Below are positions 32,218-42,055 of a stretch of DNA of 64,000 bases, piece after piece. A program made the translations under genes and the position numbers. The notes under the pieces were generated by a model. It had not been told where the DNA came from. It saw only the letters and a program-made list of their open reading frames with translations, and did not search any database. The stretch is from Lysinibacillus sp. SGAir0095 (GTDB lineage Bacteria > Bacillota > Bacilli > Bacillales_A > Planococcaceae): assembly GCF_005491425.1 (NCBI RefSeq), contig NZ_CP028083.1, positions 2,690,001-2,754,000 of the forward strand, written 5' to 3'. Within the stretch, counting starts at the first letter, position 1, and every line of letters begins with the position of its first letter.

Positions 32218-33126
32218 TTATTTAAAATAAAAACGAAAATCAAATTTCACAGAGGTTAGTGACCCACCTGTAATTGAAATCTGATTTTCGCCTGGTTTTA
32301 ATTTGATTAAGCCGTAATTTGTTTGATAGGAGACATTAACACCGTTCTTTAAATACTGAACCCCATCAAAGACAAGTGTATCTGAAGCCGTTAAGGATCC
32401 ACTAAACGTTACACTTTCACCAGTTGTTTGGTTAGTAAGTGTAACTCCGTTAGGAAAATCACCTTTTATTGTGATTTTTAATGGCATGTATCGAGGGTTA
32501 ACCGGAACATTACCTAAGTTTCTCACAATAGGATAAGCACTAGTAAATTCCCAAGTGTAATCTTCATCCCACTCTATCCCCATGCCTAAAATGAGAGGAT
32601 TAATATTCCATTCTTTTGCTAGCTCAGATAGCTCCAAGGTAGTTTTTGAGCTCTCCCAAAATGGCAGTTCATAAGTTTCAAACTCTATATTCCTATTACC
32701 TGTTAATCCACTGAATTTAATTGCTCCATTTCCTATTCGATAGATAAGCAGCCTTTTACCCTCCAAGATATACGTATCTGATTGTTCATATGCATTTCGG
32801 TTTGATACCTCTCCTGGAAGTTGGAAACCATACAATTTAGGTGTGACACCTTCGTAGATATAAAATGGTTCATTACCATCAATCAGTTCAGCTATACGAT
32901 CTCGTAAAGTAATCGTATCTAATCTTGAATCAGCTAACGCATATAAGTTCAATGTTGCTGCTCTATTCCCGTAATCAAACGAAGTAAGAATACGACCAGG
33001 TCTACCAGAGATGTTCTCTGAATCTGTTTTTAAATCGATAGGGCTAACAACGAAATCCGCTGTTAAGACCCCTTTATCAAATAAATTGATACGTGTACCA
33101 TCAAGTTTCTCAATAACAGTTATCAT
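32218..33126 (-). CDS. distal tail protein Dit (Sipho_tail)
   Basis: 302 residues. The N-terminal LNGKRI-type strand is replaced by DGTRINLFDKG, followed by DSENISGRPGRILTSFDYGNRAATLNLYA, typical of siphovirus Dit. It forms the hub between tail tube and baseplate. Overlaps the tape measure stop by 4 bp. Ribosome site AAGGGGGGCTCACG. Confidence 0.85.
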   Translation of the reverse strand: MITVIEKLDGTRINLFDKGVLTADFVVSPIDLKTDSENISGRPGRILTSFDYGNRAATLNLYALADSRLDTITLRDRIAELIDGNEPFYIYEGVTPKLYGFQLPGEVSNRNAYEQSDTYILEGKRLLIYRIGNGAIKFSGLTGNRNIEFETYELPFWESSKTTLELSELAKEWNINPLILGMGIEWDEDYTWEFTSAYPIVRNLGNVPVNPRYMPLKITIKGDFPNGVTLTNQTTGESVTFSGSLTASDTLVFDGVQYLKNGVNVSYQTNYGLIKLKPGENQISITGGSLTSVKFDFRFYFK

Positions 33127-36100
33127 CGTGAGCCCCCCTTAGAATAAAGCTTAATATCGTAGTTTCTTCCGCTTTCTTCATCAACGTAAGTTAGAATATC
33201 CTCGCCTGTCCAATCGTTATGAACGTGGATGACAATAGGCTGTCGCCCTTCATCCTCCAAATCATCCAAAACAAGATTTTCAGAGGTGCGAATATTAGCT
33301 GAGATTTGCTCGGAAGTAGTAAAGTTTGCTTCGTTTAATTTCATTGTAGCTGCAACATCATTTAGTTGAGCGTCTATTAATGGCTGTGCATCTCTCAGAG
33401 CGTTTGCAATTCCATACATGTAATTTAACCCTACCTCATCGTAAGCCCAACGAGAAGGGCTGTGAATATCTAATTCAGTAGTTAGCTTAGACTTCATTAA
33501 TTTAGCAATATTCTCTAACTCTACGCTCAAACTTGATCGTTTTGATGATATACCATTGATTAGGCCTTGAATTACATTCGCACCAATACTAACCATTGAG
33601 CCTTGTATCGTTTTGAATTTTTCAGTTGAGCCGTACAGCATTTCGTCTAAATTCTCAGCAAATGTTTCTTTCAAACTCGTTATTTCTATTTCAGCATCTC
33701 GCGTAAGCTTTTGGATTTCTTCCATCATTGCTTTACGCTCATCTGATAGCTCACTTGTCGCGATTGTATTAGCTAACGAATACTTACGATCAAATAGCTG
33801 TTGGAAATAAGATAGCTCTGAATCAGACATTTTTGCTAACTTAGCAATCTCATTGACCGAAGCTACACCCATTTCTTGCAGCTCTTTTATTAAGTTGTCA
33901 CTTAATCCACGAGACATTAAATCATTCATCAAGTTTTGGTAATCCTCAAGAGCTCTTACCTGCTGTTGCATATTACCGATTATATCTAACTCGGATACGT
34001 CATTCCCCACAAACGAATCAAACAATCCGGCAAATCCAGTTAGTGAGTCAACACGGCTTTGATACATTGAATTGTATTCATCTTTTAGAGCCTGAATATC
34101 ACTTACTAATGCATCAATAACATTTTGCTCCGACGCTAAATACTGTTGTGACAATGCTGTTAGGTCATCGTAATATTGCTCTTTTGTTTCGTAGATTAAC
34201 TTCTCGTATTGAAGTTGTTGATCACTACCCTTTTTGTAAGTAGCCATGTACCCTTCATACGCTTTAATCTGCTGAGCATACCCCCAACGACCTGTTTTAA
34301 CCATGTCAGTGACATAGTTCTGTTCTAAAGCATACTGTTCTGCATAAGCCTTTTTAAGTGCATCCTCATACCGAATTAACATTCGAACTTTTTGAATCGT
34401 ATTTTCTGAATAAGCAGTAGCTGCATATTTCCAATACTTAGCTTCTTCCATCGCAGTCATACGATTTAATTCAACCTGTTCAGCAGCAAAAGATTCGAGT
34501 GCTTTCAGTTGATCATCGTAATTTAATCTACTGTTTTTACTAGTGATATTCTGTACTTTAATCTTTTCGTCAATTGTTAAATTCGATCTATCCTCAAAAG
34601 ATTTCATTTCCTTGTTGTACTGTTTAAGCATTGAAGATGACAAGCCACTCAAAGCTTGAGTAACGAGTTTAACGTTACTAGAAATTCCACTCGCAATACC
34701 TGCTGGAATCCATTTTGAAACTGCCTCGAAAACTCGTGATGGTGAATGAATTCCAAGTTTCTTCTTAAACCAAGAGACCGCTTGACTTGCAAGGCTACCT
34801 ACAGCACTTATTAAACTCGATGCACCACTTTTAACTCCCTTCACAATCCCAGCTACCAAATCAGCTCCAGCGCTAACTAATTTAGGTATTGTATTAATTA
34901 AAGTCTTTACAATTTCAGATACTAGTTTTACTGCTGCCTTTGCTAAATCAGGTAAAGCTTCAATCAATCCAGTAACTAAGGCAATTACAATCTCGTCCCC
35001 AGATTCTATAATTTTCGGTAGTGATTCAGCTATCGCACCTATAAGTGCTGTTACTAACTCTATCGCTGCAGTAATCAATTCCGGTAGTACCTTTAGAATT
35101 CCTTCAATCAAAGCAAGAAGAGTTTGAACTCCTATATCTATGATTAAAGGTAGATTTTTAGCAATCATATCTACTAAAGTAGTAATGATTTCTATAGCAG
35201 CATCTATTAAATCGGGCAACATTGAAACAATTCCATCTACTAATGAAAGTAGAATTTCTACTCCAGCCTCTAAAATTTTAGGGAGATTAGATAGAATAGT
35301 CTCTACTAATGTTAGAAGAATTTCTAGAGCAGCTTGGATTAAGTCTGGTAATGCTTGCAGAATTCCATCGACAAGAGATAGTAAAAGTTCCAGACCTGCT
35401 TTAAGGATTTTTGGATAGTTCTCTGCCCAAGCTGATATTAGCGTTGTAATAACTTGCACAGCTACAGCAATGATTTGAGGTAAAGCCTGAATAATCCCAT
35501 CCAAGATGTTTGAAAAAATCTCGACACCCGTTTGTAAGAATCTTGGCAGATGAGTCGTGATTGTCGTGACAAAGCTTTGCATAAAGGTAGTGATGGTTGA
35601 AACAATCAAAGGTAGATTTTGTACAAAACCATTTAATAGATTTGATAGAATCTGCCCACCTATTTGTAACAACATTGGTATTTTGGAAATGATATTACTT
35701 ATCAAATTAGGAATAACTGCCGTAAAGAAGTTTACAATTCCGCTAAAGTCACCATTAAAAGCATCCTGTATTGCTTGTCCAAACATACTTAGATATTGTC
35801 CAGTAGTTTGGATTGCACTGTTGAATGTTGAAGAAAGGAATGAGCCGATACTGTTTAGTAGTTCTCTAAATGGCTCAAAGCTTTCATATGCAATTGCTAT
35901 TCCTGCTGTTAAGAGTGTAATTGCAGATATTACTATTCCGATTGGAGAAGCTAAGAAACCTATAACAGCACCAAAAGTTGAAACAATAGCACTCCAACTA
36001 AATAACTTAATTAATAGCATGACTGGTGTTGCTAAAGCTAAAACAGCAGCTGCCACAGATGGGATGATTGCGATTAAGAACGCCAGCACATCACTAGAAT

Positions 36101-37670
36101 CCATTAGACGATTAATAAAACCAGATATTGCTGTAATTACTGCTAAGATTACACTCCCCACTGGCGCCAAAGCTACACTGAAATTGATGATTAATTTTAC
36201 AATTTCTCCAATCAAGCTTACGACTTGACCACCTGACTGTTGCGCATAATCAAGGAATTTTTGGAAACCTTGATTTTCACTTAGAGTACTGGACCACTCT
36301 CTAAATTGTTGCATCATATCCTGTAAACTTGATAGCATGAAGCTTGTATTTCCACTAAAAGCTGCAAACGTATTTACAATACCTAGAATTGCGTTACCTA
36401 CAATGCTTGATATTTTAGGCATTTGTGTTTCAATATAGCCCATAAAGTCTACGAACTTGTCACTTGCATGTAATGAATCTGCCCATGAACTAAAGGACTT
36501 AGACATATCTAAAAATCCATTGGAAACACTGTTTGCTAAAGGTCTAAAAGCAGTTAATAGCGAAAGCGTACCATTAATGAAATACCCTAGCCCTCTTGTG
36601 ATTTCTCCCATAATTTTAGCGCCATCTTCATTCAAGAAAGTGAAGAACTTTTGCATTCCTGCGCTATCTAAACTTTGATTCAGAGATTTCATTAACTCTT
36701 CCGCTTCTTTTGAAGCTGTCACAAACAAGGGTTCTAGCTTTTTTAATACCTTTTCAGCTGAATTCATTGCAGAAATGAAGGTGTTTAATACTTGCTTTTC
36801 AGTTGCTTTAACTAAATCCTTGTAAGTAGCCGTGAGATCTTCAACAGAGTTTTTCGCTCTCTTCTGTTGATCTGTTAATTTGGCCTCTTCATCAAATAGC
36901 TTAATAATTGTGGGAATAGCCAAGGCTCCAAATGCAGCGTACCCTGCAAACGCGACACCTAAAGCAGATGCGAGCGCTACCGTCTGTCCTGCGACAACTC
37001 CAATAGAGACACCAAGAGCCACGATGGCATTAGTTGCAGCAGCTGCTAAAGGAATGACAGCAGGTAATAAAGTCAATAGGGCCGAGCCCATCAGACTTCC
37101 ACCGCCCCCAGCACCGCCAAGACCACCTATTTGCGAAACTCTAATTCGTATTTGCTGTTGATTTAATGCGTTTATCTGAGCTTGTAGGAGTGCAGATTGA
37201 AGCCGGAACTGTGTTAAGTCGGCTGTTACATCTATTTCGATACGAGTTAATTTTAGCTGAGCTATATGGGCTTCTAATATACGTTGCTGTGCAAGAAATT
37301 GAACAAGGTCTAAATCGACAATTACGTTTATTCTTTCTCTAGCAATCTCCCGCATTCTTTGTTGCACTTGCTCTAGTTTACGTATAACTTCCGCGCTATC
37401 GACATCAACGTTAATTGATCTTCCGTTTAAGTTCACAGCGTTCAAATTAGCGCTATTCAGGTCGACTCTAACATCAATATTACGGCCATCTAACCGATCA
37501 AGTTTTCTCTCAACTTGAGCAATCTCAGACATTACATGTGCTGTATTAATATTGATATCCACGGTTACTCCTGTAGCAAGATTGCGCATAATTTCATTTA
37601 CTTCACGCATTTTCCGTTTAAACTCTTCTATACCGGCGCCGACTACTGCTTCAAATTTTTCCTCTGCCAC
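33123..37670 (-). CDS. tail tape measure protein
   Basis: 1,515 residues, the longest gene of the window. An N-terminal coiled region (EEFKRKMREVNEIMRNLA) leads to a hydrophobic middle (PAVIPLAAAATNAIVALGVSIGVVA) and then several copies of a 37-residue amphipathic repeat (LLSLVDGILQALPDLIQAALEI). It sets tail length; at about 0.15 nm per residue the tail would be near 225 nm. GTG start after AAGGAGGTGGTGGA. Confidence 0.9.
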   Translation of the reverse strand: MAEEKFEAVVGAGIEEFKRKMREVNEIMRNLATGVTVDININTAHVMSEIAQVERKLDRLDGRNIDVRVDLNSANLNAVNLNGRSINVDVDSAEVIRKLEQVQQRMREIARERINVIVDLDLVQFLAQQRILEAHIAQLKLTRIEIDVTADLTQFRLQSALLQAQINALNQQQIRIRVSQIGGLGGAGGGGSLMGSALLTLLPAVIPLAAAATNAIVALGVSIGVVAGQTVALASALGVAFAGYAAFGALAIPTIIKLFDEEAKLTDQQKRAKNSVEDLTATYKDLVKATEKQVLNTFISAMNSAEKVLKKLEPLFVTASKEAEELMKSLNQSLDSAGMQKFFTFLNEDGAKIMGEITRGLGYFINGTLSLLTAFRPLANSVSNGFLDMSKSFSSWADSLHASDKFVDFMGYIETQMPKISSIVGNAILGIVNTFAAFSGNTSFMLSSLQDMMQQFREWSSTLSENQGFQKFLDYAQQSGGQVVSLIGEIVKLIINFSVALAPVGSVILAVITAISGFINRLMDSSDVLAFLIAIIPSVAAAVLALATPVMLLIKLFSWSAIVSTFGAVIGFLASPIGIVISAITLLTAGIAIAYESFEPFRELLNSIGSFLSSTFNSAIQTTGQYLSMFGQAIQDAFNGDFSGIVNFFTAVIPNLISNIISKIPMLLQIGGQILSNLLNGFVQNLPLIVSTITTFMQSFVTTITTHLPRFLQTGVEIFSNILDGIIQALPQIIAVAVQVITTLISAWAENYPKILKAGLELLLSLVDGILQALPDLIQAALEILLTLVETILSNLPKILEAGVEILLSLVDGIVSMLPDLIDAAIEIITTLVDMIAKNLPLIIDIGVQTLLALIEGILKVLPELITAAIELVTALIGAIAESLPKIIESGDEIVIALVTGLIEALPDLAKAAVKLVSEIVKTLINTIPKLVSAGADLVAGIVKGVKSGASSLISAVGSLASQAVSWFKKKLGIHSPSRVFEAVSKWIPAGIASGISSNVKLVTQALSGLSSSMLKQYNKEMKSFEDRSNLTIDEKIKVQNITSKNSRLNYDDQLKALESFAAEQVELNRMTAMEEAKYWKYAATAYSENTIQKVRMLIRYEDALKKAYAEQYALEQNYVTDMVKTGRWGYAQQIKAYEGYMATYKKGSDQQLQYEKLIYETKEQYYDDLTALSQQYLASEQNVIDALVSDIQALKDEYNSMYQSRVDSLTGFAGLFDSFVGNDVSELDIIGNMQQQVRALEDYQNLMNDLMSRGLSDNLIKELQEMGVASVNEIAKLAKMSDSELSYFQQLFDRKYSLANTIATSELSDERKAMMEEIQKLTRDAEIEITSLKETFAENLDEMLYGSTEKFKTIQGSMVSIGANVIQGLINGISSKRSSLSVELENIAKLMKSKLTTELDIHSPSRWAYDEVGLNYMYGIANALRDAQPLIDAQLNDVAATMKLNEANFTTSEQISANIRTSENLVLDDLEDEGRQPIVIHVHNDWTGEDILTYVDEESGRNYDIKLYSKGGSR

Positions 37671-37690
37671 TCCACCACCTCCTTATGTAT

Positions 37691-38050
37691 TTATTTTTCT
37701 TTCGGACGATAAGCTTCAGCAAAATTGAACTTGTTGATTGCTTCTTTCGCTTTATTAAACAGCGTGAAATCTTTTGACGTATTTTTTTGGCCAGATAGTA
37801 TTTGCTTTCTGATTTTCTCAGCATCATATACTTTCTTAGCTTTAGGCATCCTTTTAGCCCTTTGAGCTGCAGCATTTAAAAGAGCCATATCAACTTGTAA
37901 AGCTGTATGGTCGACTTTTGCTAATTGAGCCCCTTTGATGCGATTGCTGTATTCTTTTGGTGTCCACGAATAAATAAGGTTACTATCATAGACACCTAGT
38001 AGTCTTGCACAGTTAATCTCTATTTCGTCGAAGTTAATTCCGCTTTGGCT
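37691..38050 (-). CDS. tail assembly chaperone GT extension (-1 frame)
   Basis: An open frame of about 119 codons that has no own start. It begins in the -1 frame inside the end of the upstream chaperone gene and reads GINFDEIEINCARLLGVYDS, then ends KEAYRPKEK-like. This is the standard second part of a siphovirus G/GT pair made by programmed frameshifting. The candidate slip site ACAAAAG lies at 38,049-38,055, where the Lys codon can slip from AAA to AAA. It overlaps the G end by 31 bp. Confidence 0.65.
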   Translation of the reverse strand, partial: SQSGINFDEIEINCARLLGVYDSNLIYSWTPKEYSNRIKGAQLAKVDHTALQVDMALLNAAAQRAKRMPKAKKVYDAEKIRKQILSGQKNTSKDFTLFNKAKEAINKFNFAEAYRPKEK

Positions 38051-38487
38051 TTTGTCATCATTTCGATTGCCAGCTGGTACTGTTGATTTTCCTTCTCGTC
38101 GTCTGATTCGATTTTGCTCATAATATCTACGTTGCTCCAGAATTTCTCGACAGCTCGTTTGAAAAAACCGCTTTCGTCAATCACAGCATAAGCTTCTTTA
38201 ATCAGCTCCAAAGTGCCCTCTTCTTCAATGCGTTTCTCAAGTGCCGACTCGATATCGGTTAATTTAATTTTCTTTTCATGAGCTAGTGCACACTGCCAAA
38301 AATGCATTAAGGCATCCAAGTCCTTTGCTCCGTCAATAAGTTCTCCTAGAAGATTGTTAAGTCCACCTTCTTGTTTACCCGTTTTAGATTTTTCAGCGAT
38401 AGTACCTAACAAATCATCTGCTTTCCGCGCAAACGCAAAAGATCCCTTCGCTTCATATTCTTGTCCGTTGATTTCTAAAATTGCCAT
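38020..38487 (-). CDS. tail assembly chaperone G
   Basis: 155 residues from the ATG (MAILEINGQEYEAKGSFAFARKADDLLG) that follows GGAGAGAACACAT. It is a small acidic chaperone of the TAC-12 kind, between major tail and tape measure genes as usual. It ends ELTSTK in the unshifted frame. Confidence 0.8.
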   Translation of the reverse strand: MAILEINGQEYEAKGSFAFARKADDLLGTIAEKSKTGKQEGGLNNLLGELIDGAKDLDALMHFWQCALAHEKKIKLTDIESALEKRIEEEGTLELIKEAYAVIDESGFFKRAVEKFWSNVDIMSKIESDDEKENQQYQLAIEMMTKAKAELTSTK

Positions 38488-38528
38488 ATGTGTTCTCTCC
38501 ATTTCAAATTAATTTTTTGTATAAGAAA

Positions 38529-38553
38529 AGAGAGTAGCAAAATACTACTCTCT
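38529..38553 (-). terminator. terminator after major tail protein gene
   Basis: AGAGAGTAG pairs with CTACTCTCT and a TTTTC run follows on the minus strand. It lies between the major tail protein and the chaperone gene and may lower expression of downstream genes. Confidence 0.6.
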
Positions 38554-38576
38554 AAAATCAGTGTTATAGCTTTAGC

Positions 38577-39116
38577 TTAAGGTGTTTCAGTTGGAACATA
38601 ACCTGTTGGATTATCTTCACTTCCGAATTCACCAGTTGTTTGACCAGGTAATTCGAATCCGTATTTAGCGAAATTGATTAACTCTTCAGGTAATGTTGTA
38701 AATGTACCTTCTTGAGATTCACCAATTACTTGAATTGTCGCAGATACCTCTTGTGAGTCATCAGCTGGGTTAGATCGCTCAAATGATTCAACAATAGCAT
38801 AAGCAAATAGCGAATCATAAGTGCTTTCAGCATTTGGTTCAGTGTCAACTTCCCAAATTTTTAACTGTACTTTATTTTTGATTGCGTCAAGGATTGCTTT
38901 TTGACCAGCATCTCCTTTTTGTCCTCGCATTGTGATGTCGAAAGTTTCACTGTTTGTTCCGTAAGCTAACATACGACCAAATTTTGTTTCTACATCTGAG
39001 ATTGAGTTCTCAATTGAGTATGAATCATCAGTTTGTAGAGCTGGCACTAGAGCATCTGCTCCAACCGGTGCACTAGTTAGTTGCACTAGTAAAATTGATT
39101 GACGACCTTGTTTCAT
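38577..39116 (-). CDS. major tail protein (TP901-1/phi13 family)
   Basis: 179 residues. It begins MKQGRQSILLVQLTSAPVG, the family pattern of the TP901-1 tube protein, and has VSATIQVIGESQEGTFTTLPEE. It forms the tail tube by stacking of hexamers. Ribosome site AGGAGGATGATTTT. Confidence 0.85.
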   Translation of the reverse strand: MKQGRQSILLVQLTSAPVGADALVPALQTDDSYSIENSISDVETKFGRMLAYGTNSETFDITMRGQKGDAGQKAILDAIKNKVQLKIWEVDTEPNAESTYDSLFAYAIVESFERSNPADDSQEVSATIQVIGESQEGTFTTLPEELINFAKYGFELPGQTTGEFGSEDNPTGYVPTETP

Positions 39117-39128
39117 AAAATCATCCTC

Positions 39129-39545
39129 CTAAATTTCCTGTAATGTAATGTGATAATTGAGTATCCCATGCTTTAGTATGTTGTCTATATCATCTAAAAC
39201 CTTAGGTGAATCCATATAGGCGTTAACATTTTTATAGCCGACCACATCTAAACGTATTTTCAACGCTTCGTGGACGGCATCTAATATTTCGTATGTTGCT
39301 GTATTCCCATATCTATTAGCTGTTTGCTGGTTAAACCAGGTGTGCAAAGTAACTGTACAGTTATAAATGTTGTTAAACTTCACAATTTCCTGTGTAGGTA
39401 TTCTGGGTTCACCAATAATGATATACGGGAAAGGGATATCTACTTCTACGTGATCATAAATCCCTGTAATAATCTTCTTAAGCTCTGAATCATTGGATAA
39501 CCTCTGATAAAGAGCTGTTTGCAATGGTTTAAATGGGTAGGCCAT
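39129..39545 (-). CDS. tail terminator (DUF3168)
   Basis: 138 residues. FKPLQTALYQRLSNDSELKKIITGIYDHV and FPYIIIGEP match DUF3168 proteins, which cap the tail tube at the head end. Correct order between gp10-like and major tail genes. Confidence 0.85.
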   Translation of the reverse strand: MAYPFKPLQTALYQRLSNDSELKKIITGIYDHVEVDIPFPYIIIGEPRIPTQEIVKFNNIYNCTVTLHTWFNQQTANRYGNTATYEILDAVHEALKIRLDVVGYKNVNAYMDSPKVLDDIDNILKHGILNYHITLQEI

Positions 39546-39557
39546 TCAATCACCTTC

Positions 39558-39977
39558 TTAAATACCTAACTTTTGCATTTCTCTTTTGAAATATTGTTGA
39601 GCCACTGCTATTGCATCAAACCAGAAAGGTTGAGGTTTCATCCCCTCAGTAAATACAAATTCACCAAACTTATCTGAGAAATATGTCCAACCATCTTGAC
39701 GGCCGTTTCCATTCACAGCATAAATCCCGGTACCATATTCGATATAAATAGCATAATCAGCACTAACAATTACCCTAGCACTAAGCCCATCATTAAGGAT
39801 TTCAACCTCAATGCTTTGTCTTAAGTATCCGCTGTCTTCTGGAGCTCTTGAACGTGCCTCTGTTTGGAGAATATACGCTGATTCAAATATAATTCGTTTA
39901 ACTTTTTCAGTTATTTTCTCTTCCCATTTACGCATGGCCCTTTGAGTTCGTCTGTCACCAAATCGATTAATTCCCAT
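39558..39977 (-). CDS. HK97 gp10-like tail connector protein
   Basis: 139 residues. The core EARSRAPEDSGYLRQSIEVEI and YAIYIEYGTGIY match gp10 of HK97. It attaches the tail to the head. The second ATG (after AAGGTGACTTG) is preferred. It overlaps the neighbour by 1 bp. Confidence 0.85.
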   Translation of the reverse strand: MGINRFGDRRTQRAMRKWEEKITEKVKRIIFESAYILQTEARSRAPEDSGYLRQSIEVEILNDGLSARVIVSADYAIYIEYGTGIYAVNGNGRQDGWTYFSDKFGEFVFTEGMKPQPFWFDAIAVAQQYFKREMQKLGI

Positions 39978-40306
39978 CAAGTCACCTTCTTAAGAGGGAT
40001 TCGCATGACCTCATGCTGCCCTCCTTGGTCCTCACCTTCTCCTGCAACCACGTAGTCAACGTTCTCGAAGCGCACACGAACTGTAGAAGCGATTTCTTGA
40101 CCATAAGGGTAGTAGAGGAACCTATCGTAAGTAACACTCATCTGCATGGCATACAAACGCTCCTTTGTTGATGGTGTGTCCATGAAACCGTTAAATATTG
40201 AAGTTGCTACCCATTCCTTTTTGCTTCCACCAGATCCATCAGGGGTTGATTGTTGTTTCAGCAACTCTAGTTTGTGAGGAAACTCTTCAAAAGGACTAAA
40301 GTACAT
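39977..40306 (-). CDS. head-tail adaptor (head closure)
   Basis: 109 residues, containing LELLKQQSTPDGSGGSKKEW and VTYDRFLYYP, a pattern of SPP1 gp16/head closure proteins. Ribosome site AAGGTGAAAGTGC. Confidence 0.8.
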   Translation of the reverse strand: MYFSPFEEFPHKLELLKQQSTPDGSGGSKKEWVATSIFNGFMDTPSTKERLYAMQMSVTYDRFLYYPYGQEIASTVRVRFENVDYVVAGEGEDQGGQHEVMRIPLKKVT

Positions 40307-40622
40307 GCACTTTCACCTTCCGATATCTAGTTAGCAAACTAGTAATGGAGGATGGTAGATTAGCAAAATCAAAGTCGTATGAAACCGAACCCATAGACCG
40401 TGACTTTAGACCGGAGTTCATGGAATAAAATTGAGTAGCTTTTGCTAAGAATAATTTAACCGCACCTGGTAGATTACTAGGCTCAAAACATTGATTGTAT
40501 TCATCATTAACTGTTTCAAGTAGAATCGGAAGCATTACTTTGTAATAATCTTCATTTGCACTCTTATCTTGGTTTAGAGTTTTAAATTGCTCAACTTCTT
40601 CAGCAGTTGGAGTCCAAGGCAT
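40296..40622 (-). CDS. head-tail connector (gp6-like)
   Basis: 108 residues from the ATG after GAAGGTGAATAAA. The pattern YYKVMLPILLETVNDEYNQCF and the C-terminal YDFDFANLPSSI fit adaptors of the gp6/YqbG type. It sits on the portal ring. The start overlaps the HeH gene's end. Confidence 0.7.
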   Translation of the reverse strand: MPWTPTAEEVEQFKTLNQDKSANEDYYKVMLPILLETVNDEYNQCFEPSNLPGAVKLFLAKATQFYSMNSGLKSRSMGSVSYDFDFANLPSSITSLLTRYRKVKVHVL

Positions 40623-40623
40623 T

Positions 40624-40920
40624 TTATTCACCTTCTTTTTTAAGTGCCTCTTCTAACAATGCGTATAGATCTTTCTTATCTGCAACACCTTCAAAGTCAA
40701 TTTCTAATTTTGCAAGTTGTTCTTTAATTTGATCAGCAGTGATTTTCTTATAATCTGGCAGTTTGTCATCGTTATTTTCTACCGCTTCATGGGAAGTAAC
40801 AAGACCTCGCTCTTCTAACTCTTCAAAAAGTTCATCTGATACATTCTCAGCCGTTTGACCAGATTTGTAACGTTTACCGTTTACTTTTGCATTCTTTGCT
40901 AACACTACGTTAAATGGCAT
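40624..40920 (-). CDS. small phage protein with HeH/LEM-like end
   Basis: 98 residues. The C terminus has KITADQIKEQLAKLEIDFEGVADKKDLYALLEEAL, an HeH/LEM-like helix-turn-helix found in head-region phage proteins. It lies between capsid and connector genes. Function unknown. Confidence 0.65.
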   Translation of the reverse strand: MPFNVVLAKNAKVNGKRYKSGQTAENVSDELFEELEERGLVTSHEAVENNDDKLPDYKKITADQIKEQLAKLEIDFEGVADKKDLYALLEEALKKEGE

Positions 40921-40951
40921 TGTATAATCCCCTCTCTCATTTCAAAATAAA

Positions 40952-40975
40952 AAGGTGACTGTTTTCAGCCACCTT
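40952..40975 (-). terminator. terminator after major capsid gene
   Basis: AAGGTG and CT pair with AG and CACCTT across a short loop, with TTTTTATTTTG after it on the minus strand. It sits between capsid and downstream genes. Confidence 0.6.
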
Positions 40976-40981
40976 ACACAT

Positions 40982-42031
40982 TTAGATTGTTGCTACTTTA
41001 GCAATAAAGATTTTGCCTGCTTGCTCAAATGAAGGTAAAACGATTTCAGAAACAATCGTTTCAACATTTACCGGATGTACAATTTTATGAGTAGTTACCG
41101 CTACTCCTCTATTAACAATTGATACATCCGCTTGAGCTGCACCTGTCATTAAATCTGATTCTTCTGGAGTTGTACCGTACATTGTTTTACCCAATGTACC
41201 TGGTGGCAATAATGTAACCACTCCATCTGGGAAGAATGATTTTGAAGCTCCAGCTTCATCGATGAACATGTCATCATAAATAGCAAATTGGATTTTAGTT
41301 TTACGAGATAAATAGTTTGCTACATCTTCATCAGTTAAGATGATATTTTGAGCCCCTAAAGGGTTTAGATCTTTACGAATTGTTTCATTTTGCGCGATTA
41401 AAGCAAATGTTGCGCTTGTTAAGATTGCACGAGTAGGCTCTACACCTGTACGAACACGAACTTCTTTTTTCCAAGCAAGAATATCTTGTACCGGAGTAGA
41501 AGCTGCATCGGTCCATGCATCAGTTCCTGTTAACTCTTCAAATTGATCATCATTAAGTTGGTAATCATACTCATGTTGTGCACCTTCTGCAGCGATTTGA
41601 ATCTTACCTGTTGAAAGTAATTGCATACGCATACGTTCAGCAGTAACATCCGCACCATCTACTAGTGTTTTCACGTCATCAAATACAAACTTCACTACTT
41701 GGTCAGCCATTTGAGTTTGTCCGCCTGCTAAGAACGTATTAATTTGTTGACGCTCTTGTTCCTTTACAGTCATACGCTCACGGAAGAAAGGCATTTCTGT
41801 TTCTACTTTAGATACACCAATACGATCACGAACAGGCGCTTGTGCATCAAATGCAGATGGTTTTAACGCTACTGGTAAACCGCCACGACCTTTTAAGTAA
41901 GATAGGTTTAATCCAAGCTGTTTATCAGATGGGAACAATGCAGCACCAAGATAAGGTGTTTTGTTTTGGTTCGATGTAACAACGAAATCAGAAATATTTT
42001 GAGCTGTTACTAAATCATAAATGTTTGGCAT
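40982..42031 (-). CDS. major capsid protein (phage_cap_E family)
   Basis: 349 residues. It begins MPNIYDLVTAQNISDFVV and carries FFRERMTVKEQERQQINTFL and the later VEPTRAILTSATFALIA, all typical of the E-type capsid. It forms the head shell. Scaffold and decoration genes lie next to it in the expected order. Confidence 0.9.
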   Translation of the reverse strand: MPNIYDLVTAQNISDFVVTSNQNKTPYLGAALFPSDKQLGLNLSYLKGRGGLPVALKPSAFDAQAPVRDRIGVSKVETEMPFFRERMTVKEQERQQINTFLAGGQTQMADQVVKFVFDDVKTLVDGADVTAERMRMQLLSTGKIQIAAEGAQHEYDYQLNDDQFEELTGTDAWTDAASTPVQDILAWKKEVRVRTGVEPTRAILTSATFALIAQNETIRKDLNPLGAQNIILTDEDVANYLSRKTKIQFAIYDDMFIDEAGASKSFFPDGVVTLLPPGTLGKTMYGTTPEESDLMTGAAQADVSIVNRGVAVTTHKIVHPVNVETIVSEIVLPSFEQAGKIFIAKVATI

Positions 42032-42055
42032 AACGCTTCATCTCCTAATCAATTT

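Noticed and set aside
35557-36228. A 223-codon plus-strand open frame
   Set aside because: It is the reverse complement of the tape measure gene, whose low-complexity repeats leave the opposite strand open; no ribosome site.
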